From assembly GCF_026241155.1 (NCBI RefSeq), contig NZ_JAPFGP010000020.1, forward strand, positions 36,373 to 100,372: a DNA stretch of 64,000 nucleotides, given 5' to 3'. This DNA comes from Paucibacter sp. PLA-PC-4 (GTDB taxonomy: Bacteria; Pseudomonadota; Gammaproteobacteria; Burkholderiales; Burkholderiaceae_C). A program made the translations under genes and the position numbers. This document shows positions 26,183-34,495 of this stretch, piece by piece. Numbering within the stretch: position 1 is the first letter of the stretch; every line of letters starts with the position of its first letter. The notes under the pieces were generated by a model. The model had not been told where the DNA came from, made no database searches, and saw nothing but the letters and a program-made list of their open reading frames with translations.

Positions 26183-28138
26183 ATGCAGGTCCTACGCAAC
26201 GACATCCAGGCATTGCGCGGCTTGGCCGTGCTGGTGGTGCTGCTGTACCACGTACAGATCGGCGGCGTGGACGCCGGCTATCTGGGTGTCGACATCTTCT
26301 TCGTGATCTCTGGCTATCTGATCACGACGCTGGTTGCTACGGGCATTCAGCGCGGTGACTTCCGGCTGGCGGACTTCTATCTGCGGCGAGCCAAGCGTCT
26401 GCTGCCGGCCGCCTATCTGACGATCCTACTCACCGCCTTGCTGGCCCCCTGGTTCCTCAATCGCCAGGAGCTACATGACTTCTCGCTGCAGGTACTGGGC
26501 TCGGTCAGTTTCACCGCCAATATGGTGCTGTGGCAGCAGACCGGTTACTTCGAGGGCGCGAGCGACCTCAAGCCGCTGCTGCATATGTGGTCGCTGTCGC
26601 TTGAGGAGCAGTACTACATGCTGCTGCCTGCCGCACTACTGCTACTCCGCCGGGCCTGGTGGAAGCCGGCCGTGCTGGTCGCATTGCTGATCAGCCTCGG
26701 GCTGTGCGTGCTCGGCGCCGAATATAAGCCGGTCGCCACCTTCTATCTGCTGCCCACACGCGCCTGGGAGTTGCTGATCGGATCGATAGCGGCCCTGCTG
26801 GTCACCGGTCATGCCCATCCCGACCGCCTCGCCACTGCGCCCTTGCTGCGCTTGTTGTTCTATCCTGCCCTTCTGACCCTGCTGGTCCTACCCTTCTATC
26901 CCCTGCAGGCAGACCATCCCGGCCCGGCCGCATTGGTGATCTGTCTTGCGACTCTGCTGGTGATATTGCGGCGCCACGCCGGCATTGAGCAACTGCGGCT
27001 GACCCGCGGCTTCGCGCGCATCGGCGATATGTCCTATTCGCTGTACCTGGTTCACTGGCCTATCGTGGCACTGATCAAGAATGCCTGGGTAGGCCTCGAT
27101 GGCGCCTTGCCGCTGTCACTGCGGCTCACCGCCCTGCTGCTGGCATTCGCCGCAGCCTATCCGATGTACCGCTTCGTCGAAGACCCACTGCGGCGCGCTC
27201 AGCTGCGTTGGACGGCGGGGGCGCTGGCGAAGACGGTGGTGATCTCGCTGCTACTGGTGCTGATCGCCCCGCTGAGCTTGTTCGCGACGCGATCCACGGT
27301 CGACTTCCAGCAGATACGCAAGATCAACTTCGGGCTTGATGCCGCCTGCGACCAAAGTACGCCCTATACCGTCAAGCCCGAGTGCAGCAGCGCACCCAAT
27401 CCCAAGATTCTGGTCTGGGGGGACTCCTACGCAATGCACCTGCTGCCAGGCCTGCTGGCGTTGCCGGAGCTGGGTGGTGTGGCCCAAGCGACAAAGACCT
27501 CCTGCGGCCCAGTACTCGGCATTGGTCCGCAACGCTTGATCAACAGCCGGCCCGGGCCTGTCTATGACCGCAACTGGGCGCTGCAATGCCTGGAGTTCAA
27601 CCAGGCCGTCATTGAGGCAGTCCGCACTAGCGAGTCGATCAAGACCGTGGTCTTGTCGAGTCCACTGTTGCAGTACGTCGACGGGGCCAGATGGACCCAT
27701 CTGGTGCGCGGAGAAACCGGCATCGCCGCGGTCTCACCGACACCGACCCTGGCAGCCAAGGCGCTGCTTGCAACCGTCGCTGAACTGCGAGCTGCAGGCA
27801 AGGAGGTCGTACTGGTCGCCCCACCGCCCAGCGCGGACTTCAATATCGGTGCCTGTCTGGAACGTCGCTTGAGCGGGCGCATTGCGCTAGGCGGCTATGA
27901 GGGATGTGAAGTGCCACTGGCCATCTACCGCGACAAGCGCGCGGCCGTGATCGAGCTGCTCGATGCCGTCGAGCTCGCCGGGCTTGAGGTCATACGAATC
28001 GACAGGTTTCTGTGTGGCGAGCAAAGCTGCAAGACACAGATCGACGGTACGATCATTTACCGTGACTCGGGTCACCTCTCCCATGAGGGATCACGCTTGC
28101 TGGCCAGGCAGATGAACTGGGCGCAACACATCAAATAA
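26183..28138 (+). CDS. Acyltransferase 3 fused to an SGNH hydrolase domain (OafA-like)
   Basis: A 651-residue inner-membrane O-acetyltransferase. Residues 1-380 are the polytopic acyltransferase-3 domain with H23 (LLYHVQ, conserved catalytic histidine), DIFFVISGYLIT, and FYLRRAKRLLPAAYL. A C-terminal periplasmic SGNH domain starts near residue 405: ILVWGDSYAMHLL holds the catalytic serine, and DSGHLSHEGS near residue 628 holds the D-x-x-H pair. This architecture transfers acetyl groups to O-antigen or EPS sugars in the periplasm. It starts 5 bases after the preceding glycosyltransferase stop. Confidence 0.92.
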   Translation: MQVLRNDIQALRGLAVLVVLLYHVQIGGVDAGYLGVDIFFVISGYLITTLVATGIQRGDFRLADFYLRRAKRLLPAAYLTILLTALLAPWFLNRQELHDFSLQVLGSVSFTANMVLWQQTGYFEGASDLKPLLHMWSLSLEEQYYMLLPAALLLLRRAWWKPAVLVALLISLGLCVLGAEYKPVATFYLLPTRAWELLIGSIAALLVTGHAHPDRLATAPLLRLLFYPALLTLLVLPFYPLQADHPGPAALVICLATLLVILRRHAGIEQLRLTRGFARIGDMSYSLYLVHWPIVALIKNAWVGLDGALPLSLRLTALLLAFAAAYPMYRFVEDPLRRAQLRWTAGALAKTVVISLLLVLIAPLSLFATRSTVDFQQIRKINFGLDAACDQSTPYTVKPECSSAPNPKILVWGDSYAMHLLPGLLALPELGGVAQATKTSCGPVLGIGPQRLINSRPGPVYDRNWALQCLEFNQAVIEAVRTSESIKTVVLSSPLLQYVDGARWTHLVRGETGIAAVSPTPTLAAKALLATVAELRAAGKEVVLVAPPPSADFNIGACLERRLSGRIALGGYEGCEVPLAIYRDKRAAVIELLDAVELAGLEVIRIDRFLCGEQSCKTQIDGTIIYRDSGHLSHEGSRLLARQMNWAQHIK

Positions 28139-28153
28139 GCGACATCAAGCAAA

Positions 28154-29188
28154 GTGACAACTCGGCAACCCTCATCGAACCGACTGCAAGAGATCGACGC
28201 ACTGCGCGGCATCGCCGCGCTGATGGTCGTGCTATTTCATTTCACGAGCAAGTTCGACGAGCTGTATGGACACGTCAGCGCACCCGCCTTTGCCCTGCCC
28301 TGGGGACATTACGGTGTCAATCTGTTCTTCATGATCAGTGGCTTTGTAATCTTCATGACTCTGGCGCGCACACGAGAGCCGGCGGACTTCATCGTCTCGC
28401 GCTTCAGTCGTCTCTATCCGGCCTACTGGTTCGCGGTCGGGCTGACGTTTGGCGTCACCGCGTGGTTGGGCCTACCAGGCAAGACGGTGGGCTGGGGCGA
28501 CGCAATTCTGAATTTGCTGATGTTCCATAGTCTGTTCAAGGTGCCCAATGTCGACGGCGTCTACTGGACGCTGCTGGTCGAACTGCTGTTCTATGCCTGG
28601 TCGCTCCTGGCTTTCCGACTCGGACTGCTGGCGCGTATCCATCTGCTGTTGGCCGCCGCGCTGGCCTTGCGTCTGGTCTATTTCGTCGCCGCGCAAGCCT
28701 TCGGCATCGACCTGCCTTGGACCCTGTCTCAGCTGCTGATACTGCCCTTTATTTCCTGGTTCGCTTGCGGCATCATGGTCTACCGGCTCAGCCACGACAG
28801 CAGCACGCGAGGCCTCGATTGGGCACTGGTCACCGCTGCCGTTCTGACCCTGGGCATCACGGAGTCGCCCTTCTTGGGCGCACTTGCTGCCGCGCTGACC
28901 GTCCTGCTCTATCTGGCCGCGAGCAGGCGCCTGCCTCTGCTGCGCATCGCCGTGCTGACCTGGCTGGGTGAGATCTCCTATACGCTGTACCTGGTGCACG
29001 AGAACATCGGCTGGGCCGTGTTGCTGAGACTAAAGGCCCACGGCTTTGATCCGAACGTCTCGATCGCGATCGTGATCGCCCTGTCGCTGTTGCTGGCATG
29101 GGCCATCACCCGCTGCGTCGAGAAACCCGCGATGGCACTTATCCGCAGCCGCTATCGCCAGCGGCAAACAGCCGCCGTGCCGACATGA
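28154..29188 (+). CDS. Acyltransferase 3 family membrane protein
   Basis: A 344-residue polytopic membrane protein of the OafA/NodX acyltransferase family. H29 in VVLFHFTSKF is the conserved histidine; FMISGFVIFM and RLYPAYWFAV are typical. The start is a GTG at 28154 that gives the N-terminal RLQEIDALRGIAALMVVL. No SGNH domain is attached, so it probably works with a separate esterase or transferase; the SASA-type protein encoded next (overlapping by 4 bases) is an obvious candidate. It would acetylate the polymer or its repeat unit at the inner membrane. Confidence 0.88.
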   Translation: MTTRQPSSNRLQEIDALRGIAALMVVLFHFTSKFDELYGHVSAPAFALPWGHYGVNLFFMISGFVIFMTLARTREPADFIVSRFSRLYPAYWFAVGLTFGVTAWLGLPGKTVGWGDAILNLLMFHSLFKVPNVDGVYWTLLVELLFYAWSLLAFRLGLLARIHLLLAAALALRLVYFVAAQAFGIDLPWTLSQLLILPFISWFACGIMVYRLSHDSSTRGLDWALVTAAVLTLGITESPFLGALAAALTVLLYLAASRRLPLLRIAVLTWLGEISYTLYLVHENIGWAVLLRLKAHGFDPNVSIAIVIALSLLLAWAITRCVEKPAMALIRSRYRQRQTAAVPT

Positions 29189-30108
29189 GCCGCGGGCGGC
29201 TGCTCGCAACCTCGGTGATTGCAGGGCTCGGACTGGCGGCGGCCTGGCAAGTCAGCGGTCTGCACCTGGGCGACTCGGAGGAGCGTCGCCTGGCGCAACG
29301 TCTGCCCAATTTCGCACGGGCCGCTGCCCTGCCGTCATGCGCTGGTGCTGGGCAATCGGGGTTGCGCTTGCTGATCCTGGGCCAATCGAATGCCGGCAAC
29401 CATGGTGCGCCCGCCAACAAGGACGACCACGCACTTCTGGACCTCTGGACCCCGCAAGGTTGTGTGCAGGCCACCGACCCCTTGCCCGGCGGTAGCGGCA
29501 CGGGTGGCAGCATCTGGTCGCACCTGCCCGATGCGCTGCAGACGCTCGGTCGGCGGCATCGACTGAGCCTGGCCGTCATCGCAGTCGACGCAAGTAGTAT
29601 TTCCGACTGGAGCGATGCCAAGGGTCCGCTGGGCCGGCATCTGCGGCAACGTCTGCAAGCGCTGAATGCGGCCGGCTGGCAGCCCGATCTGGTGCTGTGG
29701 CAGCAGGGCGAGGCCGACATGCGAAAAGGCACGGCTCAGGCCGAGTACAAGGAGGGTTTCGAGCGCCTGCGGCTAAGCCTGCGGGAGCAGGGCATTGCAG
29801 CGCCGATGCTGCTAGCGCGTTCGACCCTCTGCGCCGGTCGGCGCAGCGAGCAGGTGCGCGCAGCTATCGACGATCTGCAGCGCCGGCATACAGACCTGTT
29901 GGCCGGCCCCGATACAGATCAGCTCGACGCGGCAGCTGCCCGCTTCGGGGCCTGTCATTTCTCGCAGCCGGGGCTGACCCAGGCGGCCGGGCTCTGGGCT
30001 CGCGCCATTGACGATGCGCTGCGCGCCTTGAAAATTGGCGAGGCAGCCGCACGCCCAGCATCAACCCTGTGGTCCGCCACCGGCCAAGAGCCGACACTCA
30101 GACCCTAG
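29185..30108 (+). CDS. SGNH-type esterase, sialate O-acetylesterase-like domain
   Basis: A 307-residue protein with one N-terminal hydrophobic segment (LLATSVIAGLGLAAAWQV) that acts as a signal anchor. The catalytic serine is S68 in LILGQSNAGNHG, the block WQQGEADMRKG holds the conserved Q-G-E, and CHFSQPG near the C-terminus supplies the histidine. This is the carbohydrate esterase family 6 type. It is coupled to the acyltransferase gene by an ATGA overlap at 29185. It may be a periplasmic partner that removes or transfers O-acetyl groups. Confidence 0.78.
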   Translation: MSRGRLLATSVIAGLGLAAAWQVSGLHLGDSEERRLAQRLPNFARAAALPSCAGAGQSGLRLLILGQSNAGNHGAPANKDDHALLDLWTPQGCVQATDPLPGGSGTGGSIWSHLPDALQTLGRRHRLSLAVIAVDASSISDWSDAKGPLGRHLRQRLQALNAAGWQPDLVLWQQGEADMRKGTAQAEYKEGFERLRLSLREQGIAAPMLLARSTLCAGRRSEQVRAAIDDLQRRHTDLLAGPDTDQLDAAAARFGACHFSQPGLTQAAGLWARAIDDALRALKIGEAAARPASTLWSATGQEPTLRP

Positions 30109-30120
30109 CACCACGACCCT

Positions 30121-31803
30121 ATGCACACGAGAGTGAAGAACCAGCCCATCCAGATCCTCCTGGGTCGCCCACAGTTTCGGGATCGCGACTTGGCCGCGCT
30201 GGCCAACAGTGCCGGAGCTGCAGAGGCCTGGCGCCAAGCCCTGAAGAACGGACCCGAAGCCGCGCTGCAGCAAGTGGAGGGCGACTTCGCGGTCGCGCTG
30301 AGCAACGCGGACGGCGACGTATTCCTGGCCACCGATAAGTTCGCGACGCACACGCTGTGCTACGCGCTGATCGACGGCCAGTTGCTGGTCAGCCCGGCCG
30401 CCAAGGACCTGGCCCAGCCCGGCGACGAAATCGATGTGCAGGCGATCTACCACTATTTGTACTTCCACTGCATTCCCTCGCCAAGTACTATCTTCAAGAG
30501 TGTCCTGCGCCTGCCGCCGGCCCATTACCTTTGGTTCAGCCAGGGCCGTATCAGTGTCAAGCCTTACTGGACGCCGCGCTTCGATGAGCAGGGGCCGGCC
30601 GATTTCGCGGCCCTGAAGCAGACGTTCCTCAGTCATCTGCAAGACGGCGTGCGGCGCCAGTTGGACGGCAGCAAGCCGGCCTGCTTCCTCAGCGGCGGCA
30701 CGGATAGCTCCACCGTCGCCGGCATGATCGCGCGCGAGATCGGAGCAGGCGCGGACAGCTACTCGATCGGCTTCGATGCCGAGGGCTATGACGAGATGGC
30801 CTATGCGCGGCTCGCCGCTCGCCATTTCGGCACCCGTCACCACGAGTATTACGTGACGCCGGACGACCTGGTGCGCGGCATACCTGAGATGGCTGCGCAT
30901 CTGGACCAGCCCTTCGGCAACTCTTCGGTGCTTCCGGCCTACTACTGTGCCAAGATGGCCAGGCAGGACGGCGTGAGCCGCTTGCTGGCTGGGGACGGCG
31001 GTGACGAGCTCTACGGTGGTAACTCACGCTATGCCAAGCAGCGCCTTTTCGATATGTACCAGCAGGTGCCTAGCCTGCTGCAGCGTGGCCTGCTGGAGCC
31101 GCTGCTGCTGAGGACGCTGCTTGGCAAGCTTCCACTGCTGCGCAAGGGCGCCAGCTATGTGGAGCAGGCTGCGACCCCAATGCCCGACCGACTACAGCTC
31201 TACAACCTGATCACCCGGGTTGGCCCGGCCCAGGTGCTGTCGCCCGAGATGCTCTCGCGCATCGATCTGGCCGCGCCGCTGCGACACCAGCAGGCGACCT
31301 GGCGCGAGCCCGGCGATTGCAGCCCACTCAACCGGGAACTGGCATTTGACTGGCGCTACACGCTAGCCGAGAGCGATCTGCCCAAGGTCAGAGCAGCGAC
31401 CGCGCTGGGTGGCGTTTCGGTGGGCTTTCCGATGCTGGATGATGCGCTGCTGTCGCTATCCTTGCGCCTGCCGGTCGACTACAAGCTCAAGGGCCAGCAG
31501 CTGCGTTGGTTCTTCAAGGAGGCGCTGCGCGGCTTCCTGCCTGACGAGATCATCAGCAAACGCAAGCAGGGTTTCGGCCTGCCCTTCGGCGTCTGGACCA
31601 CCCGTACGCCAGCGCTGCGAGCGCTGGCCGAGGATTCCCTGCATGGCTTGGCCGACCGCGGCATCGTGCGCTCCGACTACATCAAACAGCTGCTCGACCA
31701 GCAGCTGCCAGCCCATCCCGGCTACTACGGCGAAATGGTCTGGATCCTGATGATGCTGGAGCAATGGCTGCGCGCCCACCGACCCCACTGGACCGTCCGT
31801 TGA
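30121..31803 (+). CDS. Asparagine-synthase-like protein lacking the glutaminase cysteine
   Basis: A 560-residue homologue of glutamine-dependent asparagine synthetase. The C-terminal synthetase domain is intact: FLSGGTDSSTVAG (ATP pyrophosphatase loop, residues 191-197), AGDGGDELYGGN and SKRKQGFGLPFG. The N-terminal half is a degenerate glutaminase domain: the protein begins MHTRVKN and has no cysteine at position 2, unlike the two paralogues in the right operon that begin MCGI. It therefore cannot take ammonia from glutamine in the usual way; it may use free ammonia, another amine, or only adenylate and transfer. Its place among glycan genes suggests amide formation on a uronic acid. Confidence 0.83.
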   Translation: MHTRVKNQPIQILLGRPQFRDRDLAALANSAGAAEAWRQALKNGPEAALQQVEGDFAVALSNADGDVFLATDKFATHTLCYALIDGQLLVSPAAKDLAQPGDEIDVQAIYHYLYFHCIPSPSTIFKSVLRLPPAHYLWFSQGRISVKPYWTPRFDEQGPADFAALKQTFLSHLQDGVRRQLDGSKPACFLSGGTDSSTVAGMIAREIGAGADSYSIGFDAEGYDEMAYARLAARHFGTRHHEYYVTPDDLVRGIPEMAAHLDQPFGNSSVLPAYYCAKMARQDGVSRLLAGDGGDELYGGNSRYAKQRLFDMYQQVPSLLQRGLLEPLLLRTLLGKLPLLRKGASYVEQAATPMPDRLQLYNLITRVGPAQVLSPEMLSRIDLAAPLRHQQATWREPGDCSPLNRELAFDWRYTLAESDLPKVRAATALGGVSVGFPMLDDALLSLSLRLPVDYKLKGQQLRWFFKEALRGFLPDEIISKRKQGFGLPFGVWTTRTPALRALAEDSLHGLADRGIVRSDYIKQLLDQQLPAHPGYYGEMVWILMMLEQWLRAHRPHWTVR

Positions 31804-31804
31804 C

Positions 31805-32422
31805 ATGAGCAAGATCCCTGCCCCCACCGGTCCGGCCACGAGTTTGGCCGCGCTAACGCGTTGCAACTTCGGCACCTTTCGCGGCTATGTGCGCACCCTG
31901 CTTGGCGAGGTCGAATTCCTGCTGGGCCGGCTCGACGCTCATCTGCGCCCGGCTCGCCCCGAACAGGTCCAGCGTCTGGTCTTCGTCTGCCTGGGCAACA
32001 TCAATCGCAGCGCCTTCGCCAATGCGGTCGCCGAGCGCCTGGGCCTACGCACCTGCTCGATAGGCCTGGCCACGACGACCGGCGCGCCCGCCTTCCACCT
32101 GGCCCAGCAGACGGCCAGGGAGTTCGGCTACTCGCTGGAGGCTCACAGCGCCACCGACCTCACCGACCACCATCGCCAGGACGGCGACTACTACCTCGTC
32201 ATGGAAGTGCGGCACCTGCACCGCCTGATCAAGGCTGGCATACCGAAACATCGCATCGGCTTTCTCGGCCACTGGTCGCGACCGCATCGCATCCATCTGC
32301 ACGATCCCCACACACTCAGTGAGGAGTACTTTCAGACCTGCTTTGCGCAACTGCACGCCGCCGTCCACTGCCTGAGCTCCCATCTGCGGCTCGCCGGCAG
32401 CCCGGCGGCCCTCGCGCAATGA
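31805..32422 (+). CDS. Low-molecular-weight protein-tyrosine phosphatase (Wzb-like)
   Basis: A 205-residue protein. The phosphatase P-loop is VCLGNINRSAFAN, with catalytic C62 and R68 (C-x5-R), and the acid/base aspartate is in HDPHTLSEEYF. Wzb-like proteins remove phosphate from the tyrosine-rich tail of the BY-kinase and so control chain length and export. Here the matching kinase is far away in the right operon (60427-61359). An N-terminal extension of about 57 residues precedes the catalytic domain and is not typical. It starts 1 base after the preceding stop and overlaps the next start. Confidence 0.82.
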   Translation: MSKIPAPTGPATSLAALTRCNFGTFRGYVRTLLGEVEFLLGRLDAHLRPARPEQVQRLVFVCLGNINRSAFANAVAERLGLRTCSIGLATTTGAPAFHLAQQTAREFGYSLEAHSATDLTDHHRQDGDYYLVMEVRHLHRLIKAGIPKHRIGFLGHWSRPHRIHLHDPHTLSEEYFQTCFAQLHAAVHCLSSHLRLAGSPAALAQ

Positions 32423-33378
32423 AGGTCCATCTCAGCTTCGACGTCGAGATCTGGTGCGATGGCTGGGACGAGCTGGATCGCAAGTTCCCGGTTCAGTTCG
32501 AGCGCTATGTCTATGGACGGTCGGCGGCCGGTGATTTCGCGCTGCCGCATGCGCTCAATGTGCTGTCCAGGCATGGTCTGCAGGCAGTCTTCTTCGTCGA
32601 GCCCCTATTCGCCGGTCGTTTCGGCATCGAGCCTCTGCGCGAGATCGTCGCGCTGATCCAGGACGCCGGGCAAGAGGTTCAGCTGCACCTGCATCCGGAG
32701 TGGGCCGACGAGATTCGCCCCTTGCCTTTCGAGGGGGCGCGTGTAAAGCGACAGCACTTGTCGTACTACAGCCTGGACGAGCAGGTGGCTCTGTTGGGCC
32801 TAGGTCTGCGCCTGCTCGCCGAGGCCGGAGCTCACCCGATCAAGGCCTTCAGGGCTGGCAGTTTTGCCTGCAACGCCGACACCTTCAAGGCGCTGAGCCA
32901 GATCGGCCTGCACTACGACAGCAGCCTTAACCCGGACCACCCGGACTCGGGTCTGGACCTGCGTGCGCAACAGGACTTCTACCGCCCGAGCTGCATCGAT
33001 GCGGTCGAGACCATTCCGATGACGGTCTTCCGCGACGGTCTGGGCAAGCCCCGGCCAGCCCAGGTCGGCGCCTGCAGCTTCGCCGAGATGCGAGCGGCGC
33101 TGGAATCGGCGCAGGCGCAGGGGCTCGAACACTTCATGATCCTGTCGCACAACTTCGAGACCCTGGTGCCCGGATCGACCAAGCCCGACCGCTTTGTCGT
33201 CGCGCGTTTCGAGCAGCTGTGCGCCTATCTCGCCGCGCACGCCGATGCTTACGACGTCTGCGGGTTCAACAGCCCGGGCTTCGGTATCCGCCTCGGCGGC
33301 CCGCCAGCCGCCATCCGCGCGCCCTTGCTGGCCAGTGCGCGACGCCATCTCGAGCAACTCGCTCGGCGCCTCTTGTGA
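32419..33378 (+). CDS. Polysaccharide deacetylase, NodB-like
   Basis: A 319-residue protein. The NodB motif 1 is HLSFDVEIW (D8, E10), and motif 2 is QLHLHPEW (H90, H92), giving the metal site; KAFRAGSF is motif 3. There is no signal peptide, so it would act in the cytoplasm on lipid-linked or nucleotide sugars, unless export is by another route. The start overlaps the phosphatase stop (ATGA). It differs from the XrtA-type deacetylase at 55773-56642 and the one at 37223-38173, so the locus has three deacetylase-type genes. Confidence 0.8.
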   Translation: MKVHLSFDVEIWCDGWDELDRKFPVQFERYVYGRSAAGDFALPHALNVLSRHGLQAVFFVEPLFAGRFGIEPLREIVALIQDAGQEVQLHLHPEWADEIRPLPFEGARVKRQHLSYYSLDEQVALLGLGLRLLAEAGAHPIKAFRAGSFACNADTFKALSQIGLHYDSSLNPDHPDSGLDLRAQQDFYRPSCIDAVETIPMTVFRDGLGKPRPAQVGACSFAEMRAALESAQAQGLEHFMILSHNFETLVPGSTKPDRFVVARFEQLCAYLAAHADAYDVCGFNSPGFGIRLGGPPAAIRAPLLASARRHLEQLARRLL

Positions 33379-33400
33379 AGCCCACCGTCGAATCGATGCG

Positions 33401-34495
33401 ATGAACAAGCCCTTCTCGATCTATCTGGACCTGGTGCGCTTCAGTGCGGCCGTGCTGGTCTACATCTATCACTCGAACCAGCGCTTTCTGTCGACCGAGT
33501 TGCTGCCGGCCAGCCACTTTGGCCACAGCTCGGTGATCGTGTTCTTTGTGCTGTCGGGCTTCATCATCTCCTACATCACCGACACCAAGGAGAACGACTG
33601 GAGAGTCTTCATGGCCAGCCGCTTCTCGCGTGTGTTCTCGGTTGTCGTGCCGGCCATCCTGGTCACGCTGTGCGCCGACACGATCGGCCGCCAGCTCTAC
33701 CCGGCCATCTACAGCGGCTATCCCTTCGACCAGTTCGGCCTGCGCCTGCTGGCCAGCAGCCTGCTGATGAACGAGACCTGGCTGATCTCGGTCACCTTCT
33801 TCTCCAACGTGCCCTACTGGTCGATTGGCTACGAATGGTGGTACTACATCGCCTTTGCGTGTCTGCACTTTCTGCGTGGCGGCTCGGCCTGGTTCGCGTT
33901 CGTCGCCATCTTTGTGCTGCTGGGGCCCAAGCTGGCGCTGCTGGCACCGATCTGGTGGCTGGGCGTGCTGCTGCATCGCTGGCGCTCGCTCGCCCAGCTG
34001 CCGGCGCCGGCAGCCCTGTTGGGCTTGCTTTCCAGCATCGCCGGCATCGTCGTCTTCCACTGGCTGGATGTCGAGGCGGCCTGCAGTGCGTGGCTCAGCG
34101 AGCAGCTGGGCGCTGAGCTGCACCGCAACCTGACCTTCTCCAAATTTTTCCTATCCGACTATCTGTTAGGCCCCCTTGTATTCTTAAATTTTGCCTGCAT
34201 GAGGGTGCTAGCGGTTCACGCTGGCGGCTTCTTCCAGGCCATTGAACGTCCGACCCGCTTTCTCGCCCAGTACACCTTCACGCTATACCTGCTGCACCAA
34301 CCGCTGTTCCTGTTCTGGGGTGCAGTGCTGCGTGGCAATCCGGACGCGCCCGCCTACTGGCTCAGCGTGACGCTACTGACGTTCGCGACGGTCGGCCTGG
34401 TCGGCCATTTCACCGAGAACAAACGCGGCCTGCTGCGCGACTGGGCGCTGGCCCTGCTGCGTCGCGGCCAAGCCACGCAGCGCCACTACACATGA
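33401..34495 (+). CDS. Acyltransferase 3 family membrane protein
   Basis: A 364-residue polytopic membrane protein. IYLDLVRFSAAVLVYIYH places the conserved histidine at H24, followed by VIVFFVLSGFIISY and FMASRFSRVFSVVVPAIL. I start at ATG 33401; the open frame upstream lies over the deacetylase gene and is not used. This is the third acyltransferase of this family in the operon. A short AT-rich patch with rare codons (34140-34197) lies inside it. The stop overlaps the ATP-grasp gene start (ATGA). Confidence 0.87.
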   Translation: MNKPFSIYLDLVRFSAAVLVYIYHSNQRFLSTELLPASHFGHSSVIVFFVLSGFIISYITDTKENDWRVFMASRFSRVFSVVVPAILVTLCADTIGRQLYPAIYSGYPFDQFGLRLLASSLLMNETWLISVTFFSNVPYWSIGYEWWYYIAFACLHFLRGGSAWFAFVAIFVLLGPKLALLAPIWWLGVLLHRWRSLAQLPAPAALLGLLSSIAGIVVFHWLDVEAACSAWLSEQLGAELHRNLTFSKFFLSDYLLGPLVFLNFACMRVLAVHAGGFFQAIERPTRFLAQYTFTLYLLHQPLFLFWGAVLRGNPDAPAYWLSVTLLTFATVGLVGHFTENKRGLLRDWALALLRRGQATQRHYT

